The notes under the pieces were generated by a model. It saw only the letters and a list, made by a program, of their open reading frames with translations, was not told where the DNA came from and made no database searches. From Gemmatimonadota bacterium (GTDB lineage: Bacteria > Gemmatimonadota > Gemmatimonadetes > Longimicrobiales > Gaopeijiaceae), in assembly GCA_021295835.1 (NCBI GenBank), contig JAGWBP010000020.1, forward strand, positions 1 to 64,000: a stretch of DNA of 64,000 nucleotides, given 5' to 3'. The translations under genes were made by a program, and so were the position numbers. This document shows, one piece after another, positions 7,958 through 17,240 of the stretch (position 1 is its first letter; the number at the start of each line of letters is the position of its first letter).

Positions 7958-9151
7958 TTGAATCACCAGAGCCGGGAGCGGCGGCGGTCGGTCGGCCTTG
8001 CGCTGCCGCTCCTGCTCTTCATCGTCGTCACCTTCGTCGCGCCCCTTGCGACGATGTTGGTGCGCTCGGTCCACGACCCGGCGGTGGCCGACGCCCTGCC
8101 GGAGACGATCTCGGCGCTCGAGAGTTGGGACGGCCAGGGACTCCCTCCGGAGGAAGCGTTCGCGGCGATGGCCCGCGAGCTCGTCGACGCGCGCGCCGAC
8201 AGGTCGCTGGGAAAGGTGGCCGGTGCCCTCAACAGGGTGCAGGGAGGTCTTCGAAGCGTCGTCGCCAGGAGCGCCCGCTCCCTCGAGGGGGTGAGCGAAG
8301 GACCTTGGCAGGAGGCGATGGCGGGCGTGCACGAAGCGTGGTCAGACCCCGCCACCTGGCACGCGGTGCTCGCCGCAGGTCAGCGCTATACGCTGCGCCA
8401 CTACCTCGCCGCCCTCGACCTGCGCCGCCTTCCCGACGGATCGCTAGCCCGCCAGCCGGAGGATCGCCGCATCTACCTGCCGCTCCTCTGGCGCACACTT
8501 GCCGTGAGCGCGTCGATCGCCGTCATCTGCCTTGTCCTAGGGTACCCCCTGGCGCACCTCATCGCCTCCTCGCCCCCGGGCCGCGCCAACCTCCTCCTCG
8601 CGCTCGTGCTGGTGCCCTTCTGGACCTCGCTCCTGGTGCGCACAACCGCCTGGATCGTCCTCCTCCAGAGGCAGGGCGTGGTCAACGACCTGTTGACCGC
8701 CATTGGGCTCGTCGGCGAGGACGGCCGATTGGCTCTGATCTACAACATGACCGGCACCGTAGTGGCTATGACGCACGTGCTCCTGCCCTTCATGGTGCTC
8801 CCGCTCTACTCGGTCATGCAGGGGATCCCGCCGCAGTACATGAGGGCGGCCTCGTCGCTGGGCGCGCGACCGGCCCAGGCCTTCAGGCGCGTGTACTGGC
8901 CGCTCACGCTGCCGGGCGTCGGGGCCGGAACGCTGCTGGTCTTCATCCTGGCGATCGGCTACTACATCACGCCGGCTCTTGTCGGGGGGAGCAGCGGCCA
9001 ACTGATCTCGAACATGGTCGCCTACCACATGCAGACTTCGCTCAATTGGGGTCTCGCCGCGGCGCTCGGAGGGATCATGCTCGTCGGCGTGCTCGCGCTC
9101 TACGTGCTCTACGACCGGCTCGTGGGCGTCGAGCGCCTCGGTCTGGGGTGA
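7958..9151 (+). CDS. Polyamine-type ABC transporter permease (PotB-like) with enlarged periplasmic loop
   Basis: A 397-residue inner-membrane permease, about 110 residues longer than ordinary PotB. Helix 1 (GLALPLLLFIVVTFVAPLA) is followed by a soluble segment of about 130 residues before helix 2 (AVSASIAVICLVLGYPLAHL). The rest is standard: five further helices and the EAA loop ASSLGARPAQAFRRVYWPLT that docks on the ATPase. The TTG start lies 4 bases after the binding-protein stop. The extra loop faces the periplasm and may contact the binding protein; that is inference. Confidence 0.87.
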   Translation: MNHQSRERRRSVGLALPLLLFIVVTFVAPLATMLVRSVHDPAVADALPETISALESWDGQGLPPEEAFAAMARELVDARADRSLGKVAGALNRVQGGLRSVVARSARSLEGVSEGPWQEAMAGVHEAWSDPATWHAVLAAGQRYTLRHYLAALDLRRLPDGSLARQPEDRRIYLPLLWRTLAVSASIAVICLVLGYPLAHLIASSPPGRANLLLALVLVPFWTSLLVRTTAWIVLLQRQGVVNDLLTAIGLVGEDGRLALIYNMTGTVVAMTHVLLPFMVLPLYSVMQGIPPQYMRAASSLGARPAQAFRRVYWPLTLPGVGAGTLLVFILAIGYYITPALVGGSSGQLISNMVAYHMQTSLNWGLAAALGGIMLVGVLALYVLYDRLVGVERLGLG

Positions 9152-9158
9152 CGGCCGG

Positions 9159-10004
9159 GTGACAACGGTGGGGCCGTCCGCACTCCCCCGGCTGCTTCGC
9201 CCCGGACAGTTGGGCCGCGCCGCCTACGTCGCGTACTGCGTCGCGGTGCTGGTCTTCCTGGTCGCCCCGATATTGGTGATCGTCCCGCTGAGCTTCAACG
9301 CCGAGCCGTACTTCACCTTCACCGAAGGAATGCTCCGGCTGGACCCCGAGGCCTACTCGCTCCGGTGGTACCGCGAGATCGTCGAGAACGAGGTTTGGCG
9401 TAGGAGCCTGGTGAACAGCCTGATCATCGGAGTATCGGCGACCATCCTGGCCACCGCCCTCGGCACGCTGGCCGCTCTGGGTCTAACCAGCCCCGCAATG
9501 CCGGCCCGCCGTTTCGTCACCGGCCTCCTGATTTCGCCGATGATCACCCCCGTGATCATCTCGGCGACCGGGATGTTCTTCTTCTACTCGAAGATCGGTC
9601 TGGGGCAGACCCACCTTGGCCTGATCCTGGCGCACGCGGCTCTGGGGATTCCCTTCGTGGTGCTCACCGTCTCCGCCGCCCTTGCGGGCTACGACCGCAA
9701 CCTGAACCGGGCCGCCGCCTCGCTCGGCGCGAGTCCCTTCGCCGTCGTGCGGCGCGTCCAACTGCCGCTCATCGCCCCGGGCGTGATCTCCGGGGCCCTC
9801 TTCGCCTTCGCCACCTCCTTCGACGAGGTCGTGGTTGTGCTCTTCATGGCCAGCGTCGAGCAGCGCACCATTCCGCGCCAGATGTGGGCCGGCATCCGGG
9901 AGCAGATCAGCCCCGCCATCCTGGCCGTGGCGACCTTCCTGGTGGTCTTTGCGGTGCTCCTCCTGGCGGTGGTGGCGTGGCTACGGAAGCGGGGCGACGG
10001 CTAG
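9159..10004 (+). CDS. Polyamine-type ABC transporter permease (PotC-like)
   Basis: A 281-residue permease with six predicted helices (first: YCVAVLVFLVAPILVIVPLS; last: ILAVATFLVVFAVLLLAVVAW) and a canonical EAA loop AAASLGASPFAVVRRVQLPL. It pairs with the preceding PotB-like permease to make the membrane channel. GTG start, 7 bases after the previous stop. It is the last gene of the transporter operon and is followed by a GC-rich hairpin. Confidence 0.9.
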   Translation: MTTVGPSALPRLLRPGQLGRAAYVAYCVAVLVFLVAPILVIVPLSFNAEPYFTFTEGMLRLDPEAYSLRWYREIVENEVWRRSLVNSLIIGVSATILATALGTLAALGLTSPAMPARRFVTGLLISPMITPVIISATGMFFFYSKIGLGQTHLGLILAHAALGIPFVVLTVSAALAGYDRNLNRAAASLGASPFAVVRRVQLPLIAPGVISGALFAFATSFDEVVVVLFMASVEQRTIPRQMWAGIREQISPAILAVATFLVVFAVLLLAVVAWLRKRGDG

Positions 10005-10005
10005 C

Positions 10006-10035
10006 AGCCCTTCCCGCCTCAATTCGGGCGGGGCT
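10006..10035 (+). terminator. Hairpin after the polyamine transporter operon
   Basis: CCCGCC at 10013-10018 pairs with GGGCGG at 10026-10031 across a 7-base loop; the flanks AGCC and GGCT extend the stem with a small bulge. It lies directly downstream of the permease stop. No T-run follows, so it may be a Rho-assisted or convergent-gene terminator. Confidence 0.5.
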
Positions 10036-10132
10036 GGTAGCAGGTTGCTGGCACGTCGATGTCCCAACAATCGGCCACGGGCCAGCCGAAACACTCGGTT
10101 ACGGTCACCGTGAGCTCCGCGCATTAGCCCCG

Positions 10133-11185
10133 CTAGCGGCTCCGCCGCATGATCACGACCGCCGGGACGAAGCTGATGTCGAGGAAGGCCAGGCTGCCGT
10201 CCGCAAGCACCGCCATCTCATAGGTGCGGAAGCCGTCCGGAAGGCGGTACGACCCCGCGTACTCACCGTCCCGCGAGTACGCGTCGACGATCGGCTGGTC
10301 CCGGTTCGCCACGAAGAGCACGAAGATGCGGTCCTCGCCGACGGCCGCGCTCAGGGTGACCTCGACGGCCTTCGGGTCCACCTTGTGCCCGCTGTACTCC
10401 CCCAATCCTTCCATGGTGCCGCTGAGGTGCACGATATCCGGGAACTCGACGGCCTCGATCCCCCGCACGACCGACCGGACGCTGCCGTCGGACGCCAGGA
10501 GGATCATCACGTCCGACCACCGGTGGTACACGACCGCCTCGCCGTCCGGGGCGTTGGCGGCCCATCGTACGGCCACTATCCCGCCGTCGATCCCCTCGTA
10601 CACGCCGCTCGGAGTCTCGACCCGCCGCGACTCCGAGGACCAGAGATGCCGCGAATGCTCGGACGGGGAGGTGTGCATGAACGCGTGGCCGGGAGCGAAT
10701 CCATCGGGGAGGACCTGAAGCTGCAGACCGCCGAAGGTCCCCCCGAGGTCCAGACCCCCGATGGCACGACTGATCACCTTCTCCGTGGCGACCAGCGCGC
10801 CCGACGGGTCCACCGTCGTTACGCGCATGGCCATGTCCATGACCAGCAGGTTGCCCTCCCGGTCGTACTCGAGGTCCACGATCCAGGCCGGGAACTCCCC
10901 CGGCCCATCCCCCCGGCCTCCGAAGCGCCAGAGGAGCTCTCCAGCCGGCGAGTACTCCCGGACCGACATCTCGCCCCAGTCGAGCAGCGCGAAGCCCCCC
11001 CTCGGGGAACCCCGGATGACCCGGGGATCCCCGAAGAGGGTGCCTTCCACATCGCTGATCCGCCGGACCTCCTCTAGCGGCCCCAGCCACCTCCGGTCCT
11101 GGCAATCGGCTGGCCGCGGCGCGACGAGCGCCAGCGCGACCACAACGACGCCGAGGAGCGCTCTCGTGCTCCGGCAGTCGGCCAC
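10133..11185 (-). CDS. Secreted 6-bladed beta-propeller protein (NHL/6-blade type)
   Basis: A 350-residue exported protein. A signal segment (ALLGVVVVALALVAP) is followed by repeated propeller strands with the family's hallmark turns: LLDWGEMSVREYSPAGELLW, FGGRGDGPGEFPA, LEYDREGNLLVMDMAMRV and AYSRDGEYAGSYRLPDGF. Proteins of this kind are common and numerous in this type of genome, but their ligands are unknown. I chose the GTG at 11185, which has an AGAAG ribosome-binding site; the frame stays open far upstream only by chance. Convergent with the transporter operon. Confidence 0.8.
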   Translation of the reverse strand: MADCRSTRALLGVVVVALALVAPRPADCQDRRWLGPLEEVRRISDVEGTLFGDPRVIRGSPRGGFALLDWGEMSVREYSPAGELLWRFGGRGDGPGEFPAWIVDLEYDREGNLLVMDMAMRVTTVDPSGALVATEKVISRAIGGLDLGGTFGGLQLQVLPDGFAPGHAFMHTSPSEHSRHLWSSESRRVETPSGVYEGIDGGIVAVRWAANAPDGEAVVYHRWSDVMILLASDGSVRSVVRGIEAVEFPDIVHLSGTMEGLGEYSGHKVDPKAVEVTLSAAVGEDRIFVLFVANRDQPIVDAYSRDGEYAGSYRLPDGFRTYEMAVLADGSLAFLDISFVPAVVIMRRSR

Positions 11186-11235
11186 TACTTCTAGTTCAGC
11201 TTGGGCTCGTAGCAGCCGAGGCGCTGCCTTCAGCG

Positions 11236-13146
11236 TTACGCTCTCCGCCGGCTGCGACGACCAGAGGCGACCGCGGCCAAGCCCCGGGAGCGGAGCGGCT
11301 CCCCGACGCCCGACGGCGGGCGACCAGGAGCAGAGGCGTGGGGTGGGGGCGGCGCGTCGTCCTCGATCTCGACCGTATTCTCGGACTTCCGGAGCGCACG
11401 CACGGTGTCTCCTTCGTCCGTGTCGGCGGTGTCGGCTGGCCAGGTCGTCACCTCGCCCGCCAAACGGTAGACGCCGGGCGGCTCGTCGGGAAGGTCTTCG
11501 AAGGCACAGACCTCCAGCTCCTTGTACGTCTCCGCCAACTGCACCCACCCTGTGCCCTCCTGCCTTTGCCATTCGGCCCGGTGCACGGTGTAGACGGTGT
11601 CGCCATAGACGAACCCGTCGAGCGGGAAGCACCCGGAGAAGGTCAGCCCCCCGAGGATCACCCTCCCCTCCTCGGTGATCTCGAGGCCATCCCACGCCTC
11701 GTAGTCGGCGTGCGCGACCCGCACCTGGGCCTCCTGCGAGACCGAGAGGCCGTAGGGGTCGGTGGCGGTCACGGTGACGGTGGTGCTGTCCCACAGCGAC
11801 GCAGTGTCGACCTCGACCGGCGCGGTCGTGACCACGCTGCCGTCCACGGACTCGACCTCGGCCACGCTGTCGTGCTCGGTCGAGGCGGAGTAGGTGAGCT
11901 CGTCGCCGTCGGGGTCGCTGAAGTAGTCGGAGACGTCGATGACCACCTTGCTCAGCGTGTCCGCCTCGGACTCGCCTTCCTCGATCACGATGAAGAGGTC
12001 GTGGAGTGGAAGAGTGTCCGCCACCACCGGAGGGTTGACCCTGATCGAGGCGCTCAGGCTGTCGGACAGGCCTCCCGGATCGGTGGCGAGGACCGTGACG
12101 GTGGCCGCGCCGCCGCCCGTCGCCGCGATCGTCACCCGGGAGCCGTCCGTTTCCGCCGTGGCCACCAGGTCGTCGCTGCTCATGGCCGAGTAGGAGAGCT
12201 CGTCGCCGTCGGGATCGGTGAAGAGGTCGGCGACATCGACCACTACGGTGTCGTCGGTGACGAGGATGTGGTCCTCCAGCTCGCCCACGGCCCTCGGGGG
12301 ACGGTTCGCCAAGATCGCGACCTCCACCTCCAGGGTGGCCGAGAGCCCGCCCGGATCGGTCGCCGCGATCGAGACGACCACGTCTCCGGCTCCGACGGCC
12401 TCGATCTCGACCTCGGCACCGTCGACCGTCGCGACCGCCAGCAGCGTGTCGGCGCTCGCGGCCGAGTAGGAGAGCTCGTCGCCGTCTGGATCGGTGAAGT
12501 TGCCCGTGACGTCGAGCGTGACCGCCCTCCCTACCTTGAGCGCCTGCGAGGGTACCGGCTCCTCCACCTCCGGCGCGCGGTTCTCCACGGAGACCTGGGC
12601 AGTCTGGGCGGCCGAGAGTCCGCTGGGGTCGGTCGCCGTGACCACTACCTCGGCCTCGCCCTGGGCGACCGCGCGCACGGTCATCACGTCGCCTGCGACG
12701 CCGACCGTAGCCACGCTGACGTCCGATGATCGGGCCGCATATGTAAGCTCGTCGCCGTCGGGGTCGGTGAAGAAGTGCGATACGTCCTGGGCGAACTCCC
12801 CGCCCTTGAAGATCTTCACAGGCGCGATCTCGCCTACCGGTTCGGGTGCCCGGTTGGGCTGCTCGACGGTTGCCGCGAAGCTCTGCGATACCGAGAGCCC
12901 GCCGGGGTCGGCGGCCGTGACCGTCACGGTCGCGACCCCCTCGCCCACCGTCGCCACGGTTAGGGAGGCACCCGAGGTGGACACCGCGACCACGCCTTCG
13001 TCGGACGAGGTTGCCGTGTAGGAGAGCTCGTCGCCGTCGGGGTCGCTGAAGTGCTCCGACAGCCCCACCTTGACCGTATCGCCGACATGGATCTCGGCGT
13101 CGGAGATCGGGTTGGAGACGATGGGCCTGCGGTTCGGAACCGTCAC
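11236..13146 (-). CDS. Cadherin/Ig-like tandem-repeat surface protein, C-terminal part (frameshifted)
   Basis: A 636-codon frame that continues the lipoprotein encoded just upstream. It holds repeats 5-9 of a unit of about 85 residues, each with FSDPDGDELSYTATSSD and TVTVTATDPGGLSV signatures, characteristic of cadherin-like/Ig-like calcium-binding modules. After the last repeat is a distinct domain of about 130 residues (with SGCFPLDGF and LEVCAFEDLP, possibly disulphide-linked) and a basic tail. It has no signal peptide of its own, and its first codons (MTVPNRRPIVSNP) are mid-repeat, so it is not a free-standing gene. See the deletion at about 13183. Confidence 0.8.
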   Translation of the reverse strand: MTVPNRRPIVSNPISDAEIHVGDTVKVGLSEHFSDPDGDELSYTATSSDEGVVAVSTSGASLTVATVGEGVATVTVTAADPGGLSVSQSFAATVEQPNRAPEPVGEIAPVKIFKGGEFAQDVSHFFTDPDGDELTYAARSSDVSVATVGVAGDVMTVRAVAQGEAEVVVTATDPSGLSAAQTAQVSVENRAPEVEEPVPSQALKVGRAVTLDVTGNFTDPDGDELSYSAASADTLLAVATVDGAEVEIEAVGAGDVVVSIAATDPGGLSATLEVEVAILANRPPRAVGELEDHILVTDDTVVVDVADLFTDPDGDELSYSAMSSDDLVATAETDGSRVTIAATGGGAATVTVLATDPGGLSDSLSASIRVNPPVVADTLPLHDLFIVIEEGESEADTLSKVVIDVSDYFSDPDGDELTYSASTEHDSVAEVESVDGSVVTTAPVEVDTASLWDSTTVTVTATDPYGLSVSQEAQVRVAHADYEAWDGLEITEEGRVILGGLTFSGCFPLDGFVYGDTVYTVHRAEWQRQEGTGWVQLAETYKELEVCAFEDLPDEPPGVYRLAGEVTTWPADTADTDEGDTVRALRKSENTVEIEDDAPPPPHASAPGRPPSGVGEPLRSRGLAAVASGRRSRRRA

Positions 13147-14282
13147 GGCGAAGCTCTGCTCGACCGACAGCCCGCCGGGGTCGGTCTTGCGGAACCTTGG
13201 CCGACGGCCGCCACGGTCAGGGAGGCTCCCGCTGCGGAGGCCGTGGCCACCCCCTCGTCGGAGGAGGTTGCCGCGTAGGAGAGGTCGTCGCCGTCCGGGT
13301 CGGCAAAGTGCCCCGAGAGGTCCACATCGATCGTCTCGCCGACATGGAGCTCGGCGTCGGGGATGGGGTCGGAGACTTCGGGCGCCCGGTTCGGCACGGT
13401 GACCGTGAAGCCCTGCTCGACCGAGAGGCCGCCCGGGTCGGTGGCTGTGACCGTCACGGTGGCGGTTCCCTGGCCGACACCCGCCACGGTTAGGGAGGCA
13501 CCCGACGCGGTTGCCGTCGCGACCTCGTCGTCGGACGAAGTTGCCGTGTAGGAGAGCTCGTCGCCGTCCGGGTCGGCGAAGTGCCCGGAGAGCTCCACCT
13601 CGACCGCATCGCCGACATGGGCCTCGGCGTCGGGGATGGGGTTGGAGACGATGGGCCCGCGGTTCGGGACCGTCACGGCGAAGCTCTGCTCGACCGACAG
13701 CCCGCCGGGGTCGGTGGCGGTGACGGTCACGGTTGCGACACCCTGGCCGGTGGAATCCGACACGAGTGCCGTCGCGACCTCGTCGTCGGACGAAGTTGCC
13801 GCGTACAAGAGCTCGTCGCCGTCCATGTCGGCGAAGTGCTCGGAGAGATCCACCTGGAGGATCTCTCCGACAAAAACCTCGGCGTCCGGGATCTGGCTCG
13901 AAACCGTGGGCGCGCGGTTAGGTACGGTTGCCGTGAATCTCTGCGTGGCCGAGAGACCCTCGGCGTCGTTCGCCGTGACGGTCACTTCGGCGGTGCCTTG
14001 GGAGACTCCCGTCACCGTGAGCGATTGGCCGGAGACGCTGGCCGTAGCCACCGCCGGAGCCCCGGAAGTCGCGTCGAAGGTGAGCGGATCGCCGTCGGCG
14101 TCTCTGAAGTACTGGTCGAGCGAAACCGTAGCGGTCTCCCCGATCGCCACGCTCTGGCCCGGAATGCTATCCATCGCGACCGGCGCCTCGTTCGAGTCGC
14201 AACCGGCCGCCCACAGTGCCGCAGCCAGCGCAACGGTCTGGAGAACTGGCCCCGGCCTCAGCTCCGAATGTAAACTGTACAT
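13143..14282 (-). CDS. Cadherin/Ig-like tandem-repeat lipoprotein, N-terminal part (frameshifted)
   Basis: N-terminal section of a lipoprotein predicted to be about 1,000 residues when intact. The signal peptide ends in LWAAGC (lipobox). Four repeats of about 85 residues follow, then the frame is lost at about 13183 and terminates at 13143. Repeat 2 also lacks about 9 residues, still in frame. A surface adhesin or structural role is inferred from the repeat type. The start is uncertain: ATG at 14282, ATG at 14303 or TTG at 14327, none with a Shine-Dalgarno. The first two lie within the paired palindromes at 14269-14307, so translation may be leaderless or the gene may be repressed there. Confidence 0.75.
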   Translation of the reverse strand: MYSLHSELRPGPVLQTVALAAALWAAGCDSNEAPVAMDSIPGQSVAIGETATVSLDQYFRDADGDPLTFDATSGAPAVATASVSGQSLTVTGVSQGTAEVTVTANDAEGLSATQRFTATVPNRAPTVSSQIPDAEVFVGEILQVDLSEHFADMDGDELLYAATSSDDEVATALVSDSTGQGVATVTVTATDPGGLSVEQSFAVTVPNRGPIVSNPIPDAEAHVGDAVEVELSGHFADPDGDELSYTATSSDDEVATATASGASLTVAGVGQGTATVTVTATDPGGLSVEQGFTVTVPNRAPEVSDPIPDAELHVGETIDVDLSGHFADPDGDDLSYAATSSDEGVATASAAGASLTVAAVGQGSARPTPAGCRSSRASP

Positions 14283-14307
14283 TACATTATGGAATATGTT
14301 CATTACA
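14269..14307. promoter_or_regulatory. Paired 18-bp palindromes, locus A
   Basis: Two sites with the pattern TGTAA-N8-TTACA: 14269-14286 (perfect) and 14290-14307 (TGGAA left arm). Their starts are 21 bp apart. They overlap the start region of the tandem-repeat lipoprotein gene and stand out as AT-rich in a GC-rich genome. A CATAAT hexamer (minus strand) between them could be a -10 box. Confidence 0.65.
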
Positions 14308-14386
14308 CCGCGAATTCGCTGAAGCAATGTGCTGGCCGTAGACGCGACGGCACTCGAACGGCGCGGGAGGTCTATGCACCGGATGG

Positions 14387-14953
14387 TCAGGGGTCGACAT
14401 ACCGTGGCCTCCAGATGTAGGTGGATACGGCGGCGGCCGGTTCCGTGATCGTGATCGTCAGCGCGATGTCCTCAACCTCTGCGGAGAAGCCGAGGGTGTA
14501 GGTGCCCAGGGCTTCCGCCACGATCCCCTTCTGCCCCCAGGTGCCGTCGTTGAAGTTCCAGTACGTCCCCTGGTACGCCACCTCAAGGGGCGGATCGAAA
14601 GACGTCACTATGGCCTCAGCGCTCATGTTGCCCCCCACTGAGTCGGGATCCGTCCTGGGTTTTTGTGACAGCTCGAAGGTCCCCCTTGCCTCCGGCGCGG
14701 TATAGGTGGGACCACCGCGGAGCGAAAACGACAATAGGTCGTACACGCCCGAGAGATTTGGTGGCGGTTGCCGCCCCATGGGGTCGGGCTCGCACGCCAC
14801 CACGAGCGGGACCAGCGCCAATAGGGTTGCACTCCGGCCGAGCTCGGCGGCCCTAAGTATCCTGCGTACCAGCCCTCCCGCCGGGGCGGTCGGGACCGCA
14901 GAGCCAGCCTGCGAGCCTGAGTCGGACGCCCCACGCGCCTTGCTGGACAGCAT
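14387..14953 (-). CDS. Lipoprotein of unknown function
   Basis: A 188-residue lipoprotein. The N-terminus is long and basic before a hydrophobic stretch ending in LVPLVVAC (lipobox). The mature part begins EPDPMGRQPPPNLSGVYDL, then alternates beta-strand-like segments (GTFELSQKP, YQGTYWNFND, DIALTITITEP), suggesting a small lipocalin-like or beta-sandwich fold. I do not recognise the family. The ATG at 14953 has GGAGG 5 bases upstream; an open frame to 15082 has no such signal. It lies 60-100 bp upstream of the tandem-repeat lipoprotein gene on the same strand. Confidence 0.7.
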   Translation of the reverse strand: MLSSKARGASDSGSQAGSAVPTAPAGGLVRRILRAAELGRSATLLALVPLVVACEPDPMGRQPPPNLSGVYDLLSFSLRGGPTYTAPEARGTFELSQKPRTDPDSVGGNMSAEAIVTSFDPPLEVAYQGTYWNFNDGTWGQKGIVAEALGTYTLGFSAEVEDIALTITITEPAAAVSTYIWRPRYVDP

Positions 14954-15215
14954 CTGAACCTCCAAACGGCTAGCAACCTGGGCACATACCCCCCGGCACC
15001 GAGCGGCCTCGCCGCTTCTCGCCGATCCCGCGAGACTGCCTGAGGACCCAAGGTGCGGGATCCTCGGCAAGCCGCAGTCCAAGGTACTTCGTCGGTGCCC
15101 CGCGAGGCAACTCCCCGTCGAGCGACGCTGGAGAGGGGAAACGATCGGGCGCTTCGGCCCTTGGCAAGTGGTCGGCGGACTTGCTCCGGAACGAGGCTGC
15201 TAGCGACGATACTCC

Positions 15216-15779
15216 ATGCCACAGATCAGCGACCCGTCGCCCCCCAAGGGGCCGGACGACCTCTTCCGGCGGCTCGACGAGCTCGGAGTTGGCCACACGA
15301 CCGTGCACCACCCCCCGGTTTTCACGGTGAAGGAGGCCTCAAGGCTCCGCGGCCGGGTCGAGGGCGCACACACGAAGAACCTCTTCATTCGCGACAAGAA
15401 GGAGCGGCACTGGCTGGTGTCGTGTCTTGCCGAGCGCAAGGTCGATCTGCGCTGGCTCGCCAACGAGCTCGGCACCAAGCGCCTCACCTTCTGCAGTGCG
15501 CGGCGGCTTCGAGCCTTCCTCGGCATAGAGGCTGGCTCGGTCTCGCCCTTCGCCGTGGTGAACGACGTAGGCGGCGTGGTGCAGGTGGCGCTGGACGCCG
15601 AGATGCTGCAACGTGAACCCGTAAACTTCCACCCGCTCGACAACTCGATGACCACCTCCGTCTCGACCGACGGACTCCTTCGCTTCCTGGAAGCCGAGGT
15701 GCACCCCGCAAGGGTAGTCCGCTTCCCCAGCGACGTCTCGGGTCAGGCCTACTCCCGTCGGTCGGCCGGAACCGCTTAG
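15216..15779 (+). CDS. Prolyl-tRNA editing protein (YbaK/EbsC domain, ProX type)
   Basis: A 187-residue stand-alone editing domain. It carries HHPPVFTVKEASRLRGRVEG, the catalytic-lysine segment THTKNLFIRDKK-like (HTKNLFIRDKKE), GSVSPFAVVND and NFHPLDNSMTTSV, all typical of ProX/PrdX-type deacylases that hydrolyse Ala-tRNA(Pro) misacylated by prolyl-tRNA synthetase. Length and motif order match the family. Cytoplasmic. The cardiolipin synthase gene follows after 18 bases on the same strand. Confidence 0.9.
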   Translation: MPQISDPSPPKGPDDLFRRLDELGVGHTTVHHPPVFTVKEASRLRGRVEGAHTKNLFIRDKKERHWLVSCLAERKVDLRWLANELGTKRLTFCSARRLRAFLGIEAGSVSPFAVVNDVGGVVQVALDAEMLQREPVNFHPLDNSMTTSVSTDGLLRFLEAEVHPARVVRFPSDVSGQAYSRRSAGTA

Positions 15780-15797
15780 TCGGCAGCCTCCGACAGC

Positions 15798-17240
15798 GTG
15801 CCCGAAGCTCTCGCTGGCCTACTCCCGGCCGCCGCCCTGATCGCGGTCAACGCAGTCTGCGTGGTCTTCGTCATGCTGAGGCCGCGTGCGCGCCAGCCGT
15901 CGTCAATGGCATGGATCCTGGTCATCGTCGCGGTCCCGATAATGGGGATCGTGCTCTACGCGGTGGTGGGCGAGGTCCGTGCGGGGAGCCGCAGGAGGCA
16001 CCGGCACCGCGTCATACAGGGGAGCATCCGATCGGCCGCGCGGCGGGCGCAGGTAGAGGCGACCGTACCGACTGTAGTGCCCTGGGGAACCGAGGCGATC
16101 GCCAAGCTGGCTCGTCTCGGCGACGACACCCCGCCGAGGCAGGGCAACCGGCTGACGCTTCTCGCCTCCGTCCAGTCGCTGATGCAGTCACTTATTGACG
16201 ACATTGACAGCGCCAAGGTGCATGCACACCTGCTCTTCTACACCTACCTCGACGATCACGTCGGTCGCGCGGTGGCCGATGCGCTGAAGCGGGCCGCAGG
16301 GAGGGGCGTCGAGTGCCGCCTACTGGTCGACAACGCTGGCTCGGGTGCGTTCCTGAAGTCCGAGCTAGCCGCCGAGCTGAGGGCGGCCGGAGTCAGGGTC
16401 GTGGCTGCGCTGCCCACCCGCATCACGCAGATCGTCACGATCCGCCTCGACATGCGCAACCACCGCAAGATCGCGGTGATCGACGGCCAGGTCGGCTACA
16501 CCGGGAGCCACAACCTGGCGGCCGAGTCGTTCCACCCCAAGCCCCGCTTCGCGCCGTGGGTCGACGCGACTCTCCGGATCGAGGGTCCGGCCGTGCACGA
16601 CCTGCAGGCGCTCTTCGTCGAGGACTGGTACATGGACAGCGCCGAGTACCTCGATCACCTCGTCAGCACACTTCCCGACGCCCATCCGGACGGCCGCATC
16701 GTGCAGATAGTCGGCACCGGGGCGAGCTCGCAGAATCAGGCCCTGGTGCGGGTGATCCAGTCTGCCGTGCACATGGCCCGCGAGGAACTGATCATGACGA
16801 CGCCGTACTTCGTTCCCGACGAGGGGACTCTCGCCGCCATAACAACGGCCGCGATCCGAGGCGTGCGCACGATCATCGTCGTCCCGGCCCGCAACGACTC
16901 CCCGCTGGTGGCGCTGGCGAGCCGGAGCTTCTACGGAGCCCTCCTCGAGGCCGGTGCCGAGGTGCACGAGTACACGCGGGGCCTGCTACACGCAAAGACG
17001 ATTACCGTGGACCATGAATTCGCGATGGTGAGCACCGCCAACCTCGACCGTCGCAGCTTCGAGATCAACTTCGAGGTGAGCACCCTCGTCTACAACAGCG
17101 ACTTCGCCTCCGAGCTCCGGCTTCTGCAGACCGGATACCTGAACGACTGCGAGCGCGTCGAGGGCGCTGGCTGGGAGGCGCGCCCGTGGCCGCGAAGGCT
17201 CGCCGAGAACGCAGCCGGGCTGTTCAGCGCCCTTCTCTGA
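15798..17240 (+). CDS. cls: Cardiolipin synthase (phospholipase D superfamily)
   Basis: A 480-residue inner-membrane enzyme that condenses phosphatidylglycerol to cardiolipin. Two N-terminal membrane helices (LIAVNAVCVVFVMLRPR; MAWILVIVAVPIMGIVLYAV) precede two PLD catalytic motifs: NHRKIAVIDGQVGYTGSHN (His 222, Lys 224) and LLHAKTITVDHEFAMVSTAN (His 398, Lys 400), followed by LDRRSFEINFE. Length matches bacterial ClsA. The GTG start at 15798 gives the full first helix. Confidence 0.95.
   Translation: MPEALAGLLPAAALIAVNAVCVVFVMLRPRARQPSSMAWILVIVAVPIMGIVLYAVVGEVRAGSRRRHRHRVIQGSIRSAARRAQVEATVPTVVPWGTEAIAKLARLGDDTPPRQGNRLTLLASVQSLMQSLIDDIDSAKVHAHLLFYTYLDDHVGRAVADALKRAAGRGVECRLLVDNAGSGAFLKSELAAELRAAGVRVVAALPTRITQIVTIRLDMRNHRKIAVIDGQVGYTGSHNLAAESFHPKPRFAPWVDATLRIEGPAVHDLQALFVEDWYMDSAEYLDHLVSTLPDAHPDGRIVQIVGTGASSQNQALVRVIQSAVHMAREELIMTTPYFVPDEGTLAAITTAAIRGVRTIIVVPARNDSPLVALASRSFYGALLEAGAEVHEYTRGLLHAKTITVDHEFAMVSTANLDRRSFEINFEVSTLVYNSDFASELRLLQTGYLNDCERVEGAGWEARPWPRRLAENAAGLFSALL

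Noticed and set aside
11760..14150. Regularly spaced near-identical DNA blocks that at first look like a repeat array
   Set aside because: The period is about 255 bp and the blocks encode a conserved protein repeat of about 85 residues in one frame, so this is a coding tandem repeat and not a CRISPR or satellite.
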